From JBJXHC01 sp046160825 (lineage in GTDB: Bacteria; Bacteroidota; Ignavibacteria; UBA10030; UBA6906), in the NCBI GenBank assembly GCA_046160825.1, contig JBJXHC010000010.1, positions 1-20,084 of the forward strand: a stretch of 20,084 bases of DNA, written 5' to 3'. The notes below the pieces were generated by a model. It searched no databases and was not told where the DNA came from. It worked only from the letters and a program-made list of their open reading frames with translations. Positions 7,284-14,376 of the stretch are shown here, piece by piece (the stretch's first letter is position 1; each line of letters starts with the position of its first letter). A program made the position numbers and the translations under genes.

Positions 7284-7314
7284 TTGACTTGTGCGTCTCA
7301 TTCCCTTATATTTG
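7284..7314 (+). promoter_or_regulatory. FCB-type promoter for the Lrp/AsnC gene
   Basis: TTG (7284-7286), 20 bases, then TATATTTG (7307-7314), a perfect match to the TAnnTTTG -7 element. It falls between the rpe terminator and the regulator gene, where a promoter is expected. The predicted transcription start is near 7321, giving a leader of about 65 bases. Confidence 0.72.
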
Positions 7315-7334
7315 TAGGTAGAAACGTCACTCTC

Positions 7335-7349
7335 CCTAAATATATTAGG
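7335..7349. promoter_or_regulatory. Candidate Lrp/AsnC operator, 15-base palindrome
   Basis: CCTAA (7335-7339) and TTAGG (7345-7349) are exact inverted copies around a five-base all-A/T centre. Lrp-family proteins bind 15-base palindromes with A/T-rich middles and commonly repress their own gene. This site lies about 14-28 bases after the predicted transcription start, where binding would block the promoter or early elongation. Autoregulation is an inference from position and symmetry. Confidence 0.5.
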
Positions 7350-7385
7350 ACAATACCTTAAACAGCCTTCTTTGTGGACTTATTG

Positions 7386-7847
7386 ATGATGTTGGACGAA
7401 ATAGACGTAAAGCTCCTCGATATTCTTCAGAAGCGAGGGCGAACCAAACGGAACGATCTCGCAGAGGCGGCGGGACTCTCGCTACCATCGATCAGCGAGC
7501 GGCTGAGAAAACTTGAGGAATCGGGAGTTATTGCTGGCTACCATGCAAAGGTGGATGCCCGCAAAATCGGCAAGGACATTACTGCGTTCATCTTCGTTAC
7601 CGTCGACTCCTCCCGGCACTATGCACAGTTTCTGGAACACGCGACTGCACTGGACGATATTCTTGAATGCCATGCCATTACCGGAGAGGGGAGCCACCTC
7701 CTGAAGATTCGAACCCAGCACACCGCATCACTGGAAAAACTTCTGGCCAAGATTCAATCGTGGAGCGGCGTGATAAGCACAAGAACGAACCTGGTGCTGT
7801 CCACCACGAAGGAGACAATGAGAGTCAAGATTGAGGCAACAAAATGA
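7386..7847 (+). CDS. Lrp/AsnC family transcriptional regulator
   Basis: This is a 153-residue protein from the ATG at 7386; ATG 7389 or GTG 7374 are possible starts, and none has a good ribosome-binding site. The N-terminal helix-turn-helix runs from LDEIDVKLLDILQKRGRTK through LAEAAGLSLPSISERLRKLE to the typical SGVIAGYHAKVD. The C-terminal half is the RAM ligand-binding and oligomerisation domain, with the characteristic CHAITGEGSHLLKIRT. Such proteins form octamers that sense amino acids and control nitrogen and amino-acid metabolism. The next gene, 54 bases downstream on the same strand, is glutamine synthetase, a plausible target and perhaps part of the same transcript. The palindrome at 7335-7349 suggests self-regulation. 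Confidence 0.93.
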   Translation: MMLDEIDVKLLDILQKRGRTKRNDLAEAAGLSLPSISERLRKLEESGVIAGYHAKVDARKIGKDITAFIFVTVDSSRHYAQFLEHATALDDILECHAITGEGSHLLKIRTQHTASLEKLLAKIQSWSGVISTRTNLVLSTTKETMRVKIEATK

Positions 7848-7890
7848 TGGACTGCTTGATTTGAGCTTCGCATAATTCATCTCACTCACA

Positions 7891-7897
7891 AAGGAAG
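7891..7897 (+). promoter_or_regulatory. Strong ribosome-binding site of glnA
   Basis: AAGGAAG ends 4 bases before the ATG at 7902. It is notable because most genes in this window have weak or no Shine-Dalgarno sequence, and it fits the high expression expected of glutamine synthetase. Confidence 0.75.
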
Positions 7898-7901
7898 AAC
7901 C

Positions 7902-9332
7902 ATGGCAAAAAAAGGGGACGGCGGCATCGCTAAAGTCTTTAAGATGATAAAAGACAATGGCGTGAAAATGGTTGATCTCAAGTTTATCGACTTGCCGGGT
8001 ATCTGGCAACACGTAACGGTACCTGTTCATCGTTTGGAAGCAGACTCGTTTGAAGACGGGTTCGGCTTCGACGGTTCGTCCATCCGGGGATTCAAGGCCA
8101 TCAATGAAAGCGACATGTTGATGATACCGGATCCGAAGACAGCATTCCTTGATCCTTTTGTCGAAGCGAAGACCATCAGTTTTATTTGTGACGTTGTCGA
8201 TCCTTTGACAAAAGAGCCCTTCAGCAGAAGTGCGCGGGGGATTGCGGAAAAGGCGGAGAAGTATCTTCAGTCAACCGGCATTGCCGACACGGCATTCATG
8301 GGTGCTGAAGCCGAGTTTTTTATTTTTGATGATATCCGCTTTGACACTACCGGTAACACCAGCTACTACTACGTTGATTCAATTGAAGGCCGATGGAATT
8401 CAGGCCGCGATGAAATGCCCAATCTCGGATACAAGCCTCGCTACAAGGAGGGTTACTATCCCGTTCCTCCCACCGATCATCTCATGGATCTCAGAAACGA
8501 AATGGTGCTGAAGATGATGGAAGCCGGGTTGGACGTTGAAACCCAGCATCACGAAGTTGCGAGCGGAGGACAGGCCGAGATTGATCTAAAGTTTGCCAGT
8601 CTTCTCAAGCACGCGGATGACATGATGTTGTTCAAATACATTATCAAAAACACGGCAAAGCTGAGAGGCAGAACTGCGACATTCATGCCGAAGCCGATCT
8701 ATGGCGACAACGGTTCAGGCATGCACGTGCATCAGAGTCTATGGAAGAATGGCAAGCCGCTATTCTATGGAAACGGATACGCTAACCTGAGCGACATGGC
8801 GTTGTACTACATCGGTGGTCTGCTGAAGCATGCGCCCGCTCTCTGCGCGCTCACCAATCCGACAACAAATTCCTATAAACGGCTGGTGCCCGGATTCGAA
8901 GCCCCCGTAAACCTTGCGTACTCGCAACGCAACCGTAGCGCGTCGGTGCGCATTCCGATGTACTCATCCAATCCAAAATCAAAGCGCATCGAATTCCGTT
9001 GTCCGGACGCTTCCGGAAATCCCTACCTGCAGTTTTCCGCCATGTTGCTGGCCGGACTCGATGGCATCATGAATAAAATCGATCCGGGTGAGCCATTGGA
9101 CAAGGATATTTATGACCTTGAGCCGGAAGAACTGAAGAATGTTCCGTCCACTCCGGGGTCGCTTGAAGAGTCACTTCGAGCTTTGGAACGTGACCATGAT
9201 TTCTTGCTCAGGGGAGATGTCTTCACGCCAGACGTCATTGATACATGGATTACGTACAAAATGGAAAAAGAAGTGAAGCCGATGTCGCTCCGTCCCCACC
9301 CGTTTGAGTTCGGATTGTACTACGACGTCTAA
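7902..9332 (+). CDS. glnA: Glutamine synthetase, type I
   Basis: This 476-residue enzyme makes glutamine from glutamate, ammonia and ATP, the main route of ammonia assimilation. The N-terminal beta-grasp domain contains FGFDGSSIRGF, followed by metal-binding GAEAEFFIFD. The central NEMVLKMMEAG leads to HHEVASGGQAEIDLKF, and the ATP-binding FMPKPIYGDNGSGMHVHQSL and NPTTNSYKRLVPGFEAPV are intact. The loop DKDIYDLEPEE has a Tyr at about residue 404, equivalent to the adenylylation site of the enterobacterial enzyme, so control by GlnE-type adenylylation is possible. Length and motifs match bacterial GSI dodecamers. The gene follows an Lrp-type regulator by 54 bases with a strong ribosome-binding site and ends before a hairpin at 9351-9384. 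Confidence 0.97.
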   Translation: MAKKGDGGIAKVFKMIKDNGVKMVDLKFIDLPGIWQHVTVPVHRLEADSFEDGFGFDGSSIRGFKAINESDMLMIPDPKTAFLDPFVEAKTISFICDVVDPLTKEPFSRSARGIAEKAEKYLQSTGIADTAFMGAEAEFFIFDDIRFDTTGNTSYYYVDSIEGRWNSGRDEMPNLGYKPRYKEGYYPVPPTDHLMDLRNEMVLKMMEAGLDVETQHHEVASGGQAEIDLKFASLLKHADDMMLFKYIIKNTAKLRGRTATFMPKPIYGDNGSGMHVHQSLWKNGKPLFYGNGYANLSDMALYYIGGLLKHAPALCALTNPTTNSYKRLVPGFEAPVNLAYSQRNRSASVRIPMYSSNPKSKRIEFRCPDASGNPYLQFSAMLLAGLDGIMNKIDPGEPLDKDIYDLEPEELKNVPSTPGSLEESLRALERDHDFLLRGDVFTPDVIDTWITYKMEKEVKPMSLRPHPFEFGLYYDV

Positions 9333-9350
9333 ACCTCCAGAGCAATGGAT

Positions 9351-9384
9351 GTCCCGTCTTGCCCTTCTCCGGGGCAGGCGGGAC
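9351..9384 (+). terminator. Stem-loop after glnA, no T-run
   Basis: GTCCCG (9351-9356) pairs with CGGGAC (9379-9384), and an inner stem pairs TGCCC (9360-9364) with GGGCA (9372-9376). The GC-rich hairpin begins 19 bases after the glnA stop but no T-run follows. It could slow or end transcription, or protect the 3' end of the glnA message. Confidence 0.5.
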
Positions 9385-9439
9385 GTTATCCAGAGTATCA
9401 TGCCTTGTATTTGCGCACGAGATTCCCTATTTTCGAGCC

Positions 9440-10222
9440 ATGCCTTTCGAACGAATCCTCTACAACACATCCAACCGTACTGCCACCATCACGCTGAATC
9501 GCCCTGAGAAGCGCAACGCGCTTGACGATGTTATGGTCAAGGAACTCATTGCCGCGTTCACGTCGGCATCAAGAGATCAGAACGTGAAAGTGATAGTGCT
9601 GGAGGGAACCGGAACTTCCTTTTGCGCAGGAGCGGATCTGGCATACTTGAGCAAGATCGCACAATACGACCTTGAGCAAAACATTGCCGATTCGAACCAG
9701 CTTGCCTCGCTCTTTCGTTTGATGTACGAACTTCGTAAGCCCGTCATAGCAGTGGTCAACGGTCCTGCGCTCGCTGGTGGGTGCGGACTTGCCGGTGTGT
9801 GCGATATGGTCATTGCATCGAAGGAACATGCGACATTCGGATACACTGAAGTGCGCATCGGATTCATCCCGGCAATCGTGATGATTTTTCTGGTGAAACG
9901 CATTGGCCAGGGAAGAGCCCGTGAGTTGATATTGCGAGGCAACATCATCAGCGCGAGTGAAGCAAAGGAGCTGGGACTGGTCAATATGGTTGTTCCCGAA
10001 GCTGAACTTGTTACACGTACGCAGCAACTCATCAGTGAATTACTCGAGAACAACAGTCTCATGTCGATGGGCTTATGCAAGGAAATGCTCTCGAAGCTTG
10101 ACGGGATGAACCTCGTCGATGCGCTTGACTATGCTGCAAAGATGAATGCCTCTGCGCGCATGACGCCGGAGTGCAAACGGGGAATGACGGCTTTCCTGAA
10201 CAAGGAGAAGATTCAATGGTGA
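9440..10222 (+). CDS. Enoyl-CoA hydratase/isomerase family protein
   Basis: This is a 260-residue crotonase-fold protein from the ATG at 9440. A TTG at 9359 would add 27 residues unlike the family and would begin inside the glnA hairpin, so it is rejected. The family marks are ATITLNRPEKRNALDDVM, the oxyanion-hole segment GTSFCAGADL, and PALAGGCGLAGVCDMVIAS with its Gly-rich helix start. The following FGYTEVRIGFIPAIV has Glu at the position of one catalytic Glu of hydratases. The usual reaction is hydration of 2-enoyl-CoA in beta-oxidation or a related CoA pathway (for example methylglutaconyl-CoA hydratase); the exact substrate is not readable. apt follows after 7 bases, so the two are probably cotranscribed. 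Confidence 0.93.
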   Translation: MPFERILYNTSNRTATITLNRPEKRNALDDVMVKELIAAFTSASRDQNVKVIVLEGTGTSFCAGADLAYLSKIAQYDLEQNIADSNQLASLFRLMYELRKPVIAVVNGPALAGGCGLAGVCDMVIASKEHATFGYTEVRIGFIPAIVMIFLVKRIGQGRARELILRGNIISASEAKELGLVNMVVPEAELVTRTQQLISELLENNSLMSMGLCKEMLSKLDGMNLVDALDYAAKMNASARMTPECKRGMTAFLNKEKIQW

Positions 10223-10229
10223 GAGTGGA

Positions 10230-10751
10230 ATGAACTTGATTGAAGCCATTCGCAGTGTGCCGGATTTTCCCAAGAAGGGAATTGTCTTCCGCGATATTAC
10301 AACATTGCTCAAGAATCCGACGGCACTGCGAGAAGCGGTCGAGTTGCTATACTCCGAGGCAAAGAAACACAACATCGAGATTGTTGCCGGTATTGAGTCG
10401 CGCGGTTTCATTCTCGGGGGAATTCTGGCTCACGAACTTGGCGTTGGCTTTGTCCCAATTCGGAAACCGGGGAAACTCCCCGCCGAAAAGCTCCGGCAGG
10501 AATATTCGTTGGAATACGGTACCGACGCCATTGAGATCCATCGCGATGCCATTCTCCCCGGCACCCGTGTGCTGTTGCATGATGATCTGCTTGCAACCGG
10601 AGGGACCATGGCAGCGGCGTGCAAGCTGGTCGAAGGACTTGGAGGGAAGATCGCCGCCATCTCATTTCTCATCGAACTTTCCTTTCTGAATGGCCGACAA
10701 TCCCTTGCCGGATACGACATCCATTCTCTTATCCAATACCAAAGCGAATAA
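10230..10751 (+). CDS. apt: Adenine phosphoribosyltransferase
   Basis: This 173-residue purine-salvage enzyme joins adenine to PRPP to give AMP. Diagnostic motifs are the N-terminal IRSVPDFPKKGIVFRDITTLL, which contacts the base, VAGIESRGFILGGILAHELG, the flexible loop KPGKLPAEKLRQEYSLEYG, and the PRPP-binding signature VLLHDDLLATGGTMAA with its Asp-Asp pair. Length and motif order are normal. It follows the enoyl-CoA hydratase family gene by 7 bases with a weak GAGAGTGGA upstream. No metabolic link between the two is evident. Confidence 0.97.
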   Translation: MNLIEAIRSVPDFPKKGIVFRDITTLLKNPTALREAVELLYSEAKKHNIEIVAGIESRGFILGGILAHELGVGFVPIRKPGKLPAEKLRQEYSLEYGTDAIEIHRDAILPGTRVLLHDDLLATGGTMAAACKLVEGLGGKIAAISFLIELSFLNGRQSLAGYDIHSLIQYQSE

Positions 10752-10831
10752 CGGACGAACGTCTCCTTGCTCCGACCTCACTTTGTTTCCATGACTCTTG
10801 AGACCAAGGAAACCAACAACTGGAATTCACC

Positions 10832-11374
10832 ATGAGTCCAATGTGGGGCTACCTTCTTGCCATTGTTGCTCTTGGAATACTCGGCATCATAGTCGAGGAA
10901 AAGTCCGGCCTACTTCGCGAAGGTGATGTCGCTCCGGAGTTTTCGGCACGGTTGACAAACGGTGGGATATTTCGCTTGCAGGAAATGAAGGGCATGAAAA
11001 ACGTGGTTCTGTTTTTCTATCCCGGAGATTTCACTTCGGGTTGCACTGCCCAAGTGTGCGCATTCCGCGACAACTTCTCTTCCATTGCAGAACTCGACGC
11101 GTTTGTTGTGGGAGTAAGCAAAGACTCCGATGATCTTCATCAGAAGTTCATTGACGAGTACCAGTTGCCGTTTTCGCTCATAGCAGATACGAAGGGAACT
11201 CTTGCCCGAAGTTATGGCGTGCTGCGTTTAGGAGGATTGATCCCGATACCCAAGCGCGTTACCTACGTGGTGGACAATCGTGGGATTGTCCACGCAGTAA
11301 TCCATCACGAGGTGAGCATGAGTCAACACGTGAAGGACGTGATTGTAGCTTTGAAGGAAATTGAAGGTCGCTAA
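10832..11374 (+). CDS. Bcp-type peroxiredoxin with N-terminal membrane anchor
   Basis: This 180-residue thiol peroxidase of the AhpC/TSA superfamily would reduce hydrogen peroxide and organic hydroperoxides. The active-site segment PGDFTSGCTAQVC supplies the peroxidatic Cys71, with a second Cys76 five residues on, the arrangement of Bcp/PrxQ proteins. The motifs PFSLIADTKGTLARSYGV and RVTYVVDNRGIVHAV follow. Unusually, residues 5-21 form a hydrophobic segment (WGYLLAIVALGILGIIV) before the domain, so the enzyme is probably tethered to the inner membrane, most likely facing the periplasm. Bcp itself is cytosolic. The stop overlaps the stop region of the convergent minus-strand gene by a few bases, with no terminator between them. 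Confidence 0.92.
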   Translation: MSPMWGYLLAIVALGILGIIVEEKSGLLREGDVAPEFSARLTNGGIFRLQEMKGMKNVVLFFYPGDFTSGCTAQVCAFRDNFSSIAELDAFVVGVSKDSDDLHQKFIDEYQLPFSLIADTKGTLARSYGVLRLGGLIPIPKRVTYVVDNRGIVHAVIHHEVSMSQHVKDVIVALKEIEGR

Positions 11375-12009
11375 ACAGGTTCGGGGAGATAGAGAGCAGG
11401 GCCGTGGAGGTTGAGCAACCCCTGACACTTGTCGCGTGCTGCGAGGAGGTAAAGCGTGGATATCTTGATGCTCATTGCGACTTGCAGTTGCTCGCCGATG
11501 ACATTCCAAAAGAACTCCCGTCCCAGTTTCCAGGGAGGCTCAAATCCAGTGTAGTTTTCAAGAGACTTCCGGTAGGCAAGGAAACGACTCGCAACAACGG
11601 CTTCCCATTCTGCTCGCTCAATTGCGTTTGCTCCTTGCTCCTGGAGGTGATTCAGAAATTCGGCGCGCATTCCCGCGGCAATCATCGTGGCAACTTTTGC
11701 CGAGGCTGAACGTTCAGTGGCCATGGCAGCAGCAAACATCAATCCGACGATAACCTCACCCCGGTAATGTTCATGCAGACTTGCCGTCTCTCCGTCGAGG
11801 CTTCGAATAAGCCTCTCGACCGACAAATCCTGATTGGATTCCATTCCTGACCGAATCGATTCGTACATCAGGGATCCAAGCTCTTCAGGTCGCTTATGTC
11901 TTGTAAAGAGTTTCACCTGCCACCGGTCAATAAGTCGTCTTAAAGATACAAGATTGGTTGGATTTCTTCCAGAGAAATTCCAGTTTACTGATGAGATTTC
12001 TATACACAT
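11371..12009 (-). CDS. Unrecognised protein, 212 residues
   Basis: No family is recognised. The product is soluble-looking, mostly helical and of mixed charge, without signal peptide, membrane segment or Cys-rich motif. Notable stretches are RHKRPEELGSLMYESIRSGM near residues 37-56, an Ala-rich helix VGLMFAAAMATERSASAKVA, and a C-terminus ending LHGPALYLPEPV. The ATG at 12007-12009 is the first start in frame; the first 20 or so residues could be non-coding. It is transcribed toward the peroxiredoxin gene and shares its last bases with that gene (11371-11374). Coding is supported by the uninterrupted 639-base frame and ordinary amino-acid composition rather than by homology. Confidence 0.6.
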   Translation of the reverse strand: MCIEISSVNWNFSGRNPTNLVSLRRLIDRWQVKLFTRHKRPEELGSLMYESIRSGMESNQDLSVERLIRSLDGETASLHEHYRGEVIVGLMFAAAMATERSASAKVATMIAAGMRAEFLNHLQEQGANAIERAEWEAVVASRFLAYRKSLENYTGFEPPWKLGREFFWNVIGEQLQVAMSIKISTLYLLAARDKCQGLLNLHGPALYLPEPV

Positions 12010-12151
12010 TTGCTGTCGGGAGAACGGTTGTTTTTTGGGAAGAGGTCACTTTGGATGAGATTAGCAATCTTTGAAAATCCATTGCTTCATAATCCAAAAT
12101 TTGATATACTGTTAACCAATTGATTTATCGTGGCTTGTGGGGATTGGCGCA

Positions 12152-12964
12152 ATGGAATTTGTCGGGTCACCGAAACCAACGATCGGCGTTGAAATCGAAT
12201 TGCAGTTGATAGACCCGGTCACCCGCGATTTGGTTCCGCGCTCCGTTGAACTACTCCGAAGCTGCGCCGACAAGGGTGTGCAACACGTGAAGGCCGAGAT
12301 TACTCAATCGATGATTGAGATTGACACCGAGATTTCAGACGATGTGAAGCAATGCCGGGCAAGTCTTGAAACCACGTTGTTCACGTTGCGACCCCTGGCG
12401 TCGGAATTGGGGATTGAATTGTGTGTCTCCGGAACTCATCCGTTTCAGCGGTGGACGGAAAGGAAGATCTATCCGACAGAACGATATATCTACCTGCTTT
12501 GATAAATTTCGGTGGCTTGCGAGGCGACTCATGGTGTACGGAGTGCATGTGCATGTCGGAGTCGAAAGTGGTGAGCGTGCAATTGCGATTTCCAATGCAC
12601 TGATTGGTTATCTCCCACATCTCCTGGCACTTTCTGCAAGCTCTCCATACTGGGAGAGTATTGATACGGGGATGTCATCGTGCTGGGCGGGCGTGATGGT
12701 ATTGACGGCATGATCATCGTCAGCGAAGAGGGTGAACGCCGCAAGCTCGGGGATGATGTCTTACTTCTCCTGGAGAAACTTCTCTCTGTGGCGCAGACTT
12801 TGAACAGTGTGGAGGAGATGGAGTACCTCAGACAGATCATTGCGAGAGGGTCCAGTGCATCGCGGCAACGCCGTGTGTTTCATGAGAAGCAGAACCTGCA
12901 AGCCGTTGTTGATCTCTTGATACAAGAATTCAAAACTGATACACCGATGTGGGCAAACTCATGA
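12152..12964 (+). pseudogene. Broken YbdK-type glutamate-cysteine ligase (GCS2 family)
   Basis: Three pieces in different frames together resemble the carboxylate-amine ligase family YbdK. Piece one (12152-12499) has TIGVEIELQLIDPVTRDLV, ITQSMIEIDTEI and SGTHPFQRW. At 12500 one extra T in a TTT run brings a TGA into frame. In the next frame the protein continues DKFRWLARRL, YGVHVHVGVESGERAI and LALSASSPYWESIDTG to about 12677. The sequence then jumps, in a third frame, to RDGIDGMIIVSEEGERRK and the C-terminal helices, ending at 12964. About 100 residues of the central ATP-grasp-like region seem to be missing, including the conserved WD-RP block. The intact family forms glutamyl-amine or glutamyl-cysteine bonds, with about 370 residues usual. 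A single sequencing error cannot explain both defects. Confidence 0.85.
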
Positions 12965-13659
12965 CGAGTGCCACGATCACTTGTTCGGTCTGCGGAAAAG
13001 TGAATGACGACCTGGCACTTCGATGTGTTGAGTGCAAGAGTTTTATGCAGACGAAAGTGGACGCTCTTGATCTCTTTTCAACTGTTTGGGGTATCATTGA
13101 GTCGCCCGGACCGACATTCAAGCGTATTGTGTTGGCCCGACATAAGAATTATATTTTTGTTCTGACTCCGCTTCTTGGAATCAGTTTGGTATACACGGTG
13201 TTCTGGTATAAGGGTCTTGGTGAAGGCGGACCGTTCTCGACTCTCGGAACGGGACTTTTCCTCGGGATTCCTGTTGGTGTGGGTTTCGTGGCTCTTGTGA
13301 GTTTGCTTTTGACACGCATGGCACGGGTTGCAGGCAGTAAGCCAACATTTCGAAACACCTACGGGGTGGTGGCATATTCGGCGGTGCCGGTGATTCTCGG
13401 GTTACTGTTCGTGTTTCCGGTGGAGATGGCGGCATTCGGCGAGGATTGGTTTCTGAAAGTGCCGCACCCCAGACTGCTTAACCCGTTAGTGTACGACGTG
13501 CTGGTAGCTCTGGACGCAATCACTCATGTGTGGACGCTGGTCCTCCTTGTTGAAGGGATTGCGGTTGTTGCTTCTCTGACAAAATGGAAGGCGTTGTTGT
13601 TGGTGATAGTCCTGCTGTCTCTCGGAGGTTGTGGTTTGTGGGGCTTGGGCTGCCTATGA
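12961..13659 (+). CDS. Zinc-ribbon Yip1-like multi-pass membrane protein
   Basis: This is a 232-residue protein from the ATG at 12961, which overlaps the TGA closing the broken ligase (ATGA). A GTG at 12949 is less likely. The N-terminus holds a zinc ribbon with Cys8-x2-Cys11 and Cys22-x2-Cys25. About five hydrophobic segments follow, near residues 61-81, 95-118, 135-155, 183-205 and 210-230. The conserved SPGPTFKRIV before the first membrane segment is the usual Yip1-family start (where a prolonged SPxxTF motif precedes the helices). Function in bacteria is unknown; membrane trafficking is the eukaryotic role and should not be transferred. Its stop overlaps the ATG of the next gene. Confidence 0.78.
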   Translation: MTSATITCSVCGKVNDDLALRCVECKSFMQTKVDALDLFSTVWGIIESPGPTFKRIVLARHKNYIFVLTPLLGISLVYTVFWYKGLGEGGPFSTLGTGLFLGIPVGVGFVALVSLLLTRMARVAGSKPTFRNTYGVVAYSAVPVILGLLFVFPVEMAAFGEDWFLKVPHPRLLNPLVYDVLVALDAITHVWTLVLLVEGIAVVASLTKWKALLLVIVLLSLGGCGLWGLGCL

Positions 13660-14039
13660 AAACAGCGCTGACGATTGAAGAATTTGAAAAAGTGGCGCAA
13701 GAAGCATTCGATGCGTTGCCGAAGGAGATTCAGACAGCAGTGGAGAATTTGCACATTGTGATTGAAGATGTGCCCTCGCATGAAGTAATGGAACGAATGC
13801 ACATTTCGCATAACAGCATGCTCCTCGGTTTGTATGAGGGAATCCCGTTGACACGGCGAGGAACATACTATGGGACATTCCCGGTTGTCCCGGATAAGAT
13901 AACACTCTATAAACGTAACATCGAGATTCGCTCTTCAACTGATTCAGAAGTACGCATGGCCATAAGAGACGTTCTTATTCACGAGATTGCTCATCATTAT
14001 GGTATGGATGAAGAGCAGGTACGCAACGCAGGATATTAA
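13656..14039 (+). CDS. Minimal zinc metallopeptidase (zincin) family protein
   Basis: This is a 127-residue protein from the ATG at 13656, which overlaps the TGA of the membrane protein gene (ATGA, 13656-13659). The metal-binding helix near the C-terminus reads LIHEIAHHYGMDEEQV, an HExxH motif at 109-113 with Asp118 five residues beyond the second His. Size and layout fit the small bacterial possible zinc metallopeptidase family (minimal zincins, PF06262 type), whose substrates are unknown. The N-terminal TIEEFEKVAQEAFDALPKEI is also typical of that family. A longer start at 13584 would overlap the upstream gene by 76 bases and is rejected. Confidence 0.87.
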   Translation: MKTALTIEEFEKVAQEAFDALPKEIQTAVENLHIVIEDVPSHEVMERMHISHNSMLLGLYEGIPLTRRGTYYGTFPVVPDKITLYKRNIEIRSSTDSEVRMAIRDVLIHEIAHHYGMDEEQVRNAGY

Positions 14040-14064
14040 CAATCATGGAAAGGATTGAATCGTA

Positions 14065-14364
14065 ATGTCAAGAGTCATGTTCAACATCTCCTACAGCATC
14101 AAACCTGAACTGCGTTCCCAATATCTTGGCCTGATTCGGGAGATGAAGACGCATGTTACAGCGCAAGGAACGAACTACTCGGTCTTTGAGGCGAAGGGAA
14201 AAAAGAATCATTTCACAGAAGTCTTTATCACAGAGACCATGGAAGCCTTTGATGCTCTTGAAGACAATCAGGACGAGAAAACCCAGGGACTTGTCAGCAA
14301 GATCGAGGAATGCGTTGATGGTGCAGGCATGAAATATGCAACACTGGTCGAAGTCGAGGCCTGA
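14065..14364 (+). CDS. Small unrecognised protein, possible dimeric alpha-beta barrel
   Basis: The product has 99 residues, no signal peptide and no membrane segment. The pattern of a strand (VMFNISYSIKP), a long helix (SQYLGLIREMKTHV), strands around YSVFEAKGKKNHFTEVFI and a second helix (TMEAFDALED) resembles the ferredoxin-like fold of dimeric alpha-beta barrel (ABM/NIPSNAP-like) proteins. No catalytic motif stands out, so this is a fold guess only. A GGAAAGG stretch lies about 11 bases before the ATG. It sits 25 bases after the zincin gene and 12 bases before the hemerythrin-like gene, in one same-strand run. Confidence 0.72.
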   Translation: MSRVMFNISYSIKPELRSQYLGLIREMKTHVTAQGTNYSVFEAKGKKNHFTEVFITETMEAFDALEDNQDEKTQGLVSKIEECVDGAGMKYATLVEVEA

Positions 14365-14376
14365 GTTGGGTCATCA

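Noticed and set aside
7856..7876. TTGATT and CATAAT as a separate glnA promoter
   Set aside because: Spacing of 9 bases is far too short for a sigma-70 promoter and there is no TAnnTTTG element; glnA may be cotranscribed with the Lrp gene.
12096..12103. AAAATTTG as a possible -7 element before the broken ligase
   Set aside because: It lacks the TA start, and the nearest TTG is 22 bases upstream rather than 20; not convincing beside the three consistent promoters.
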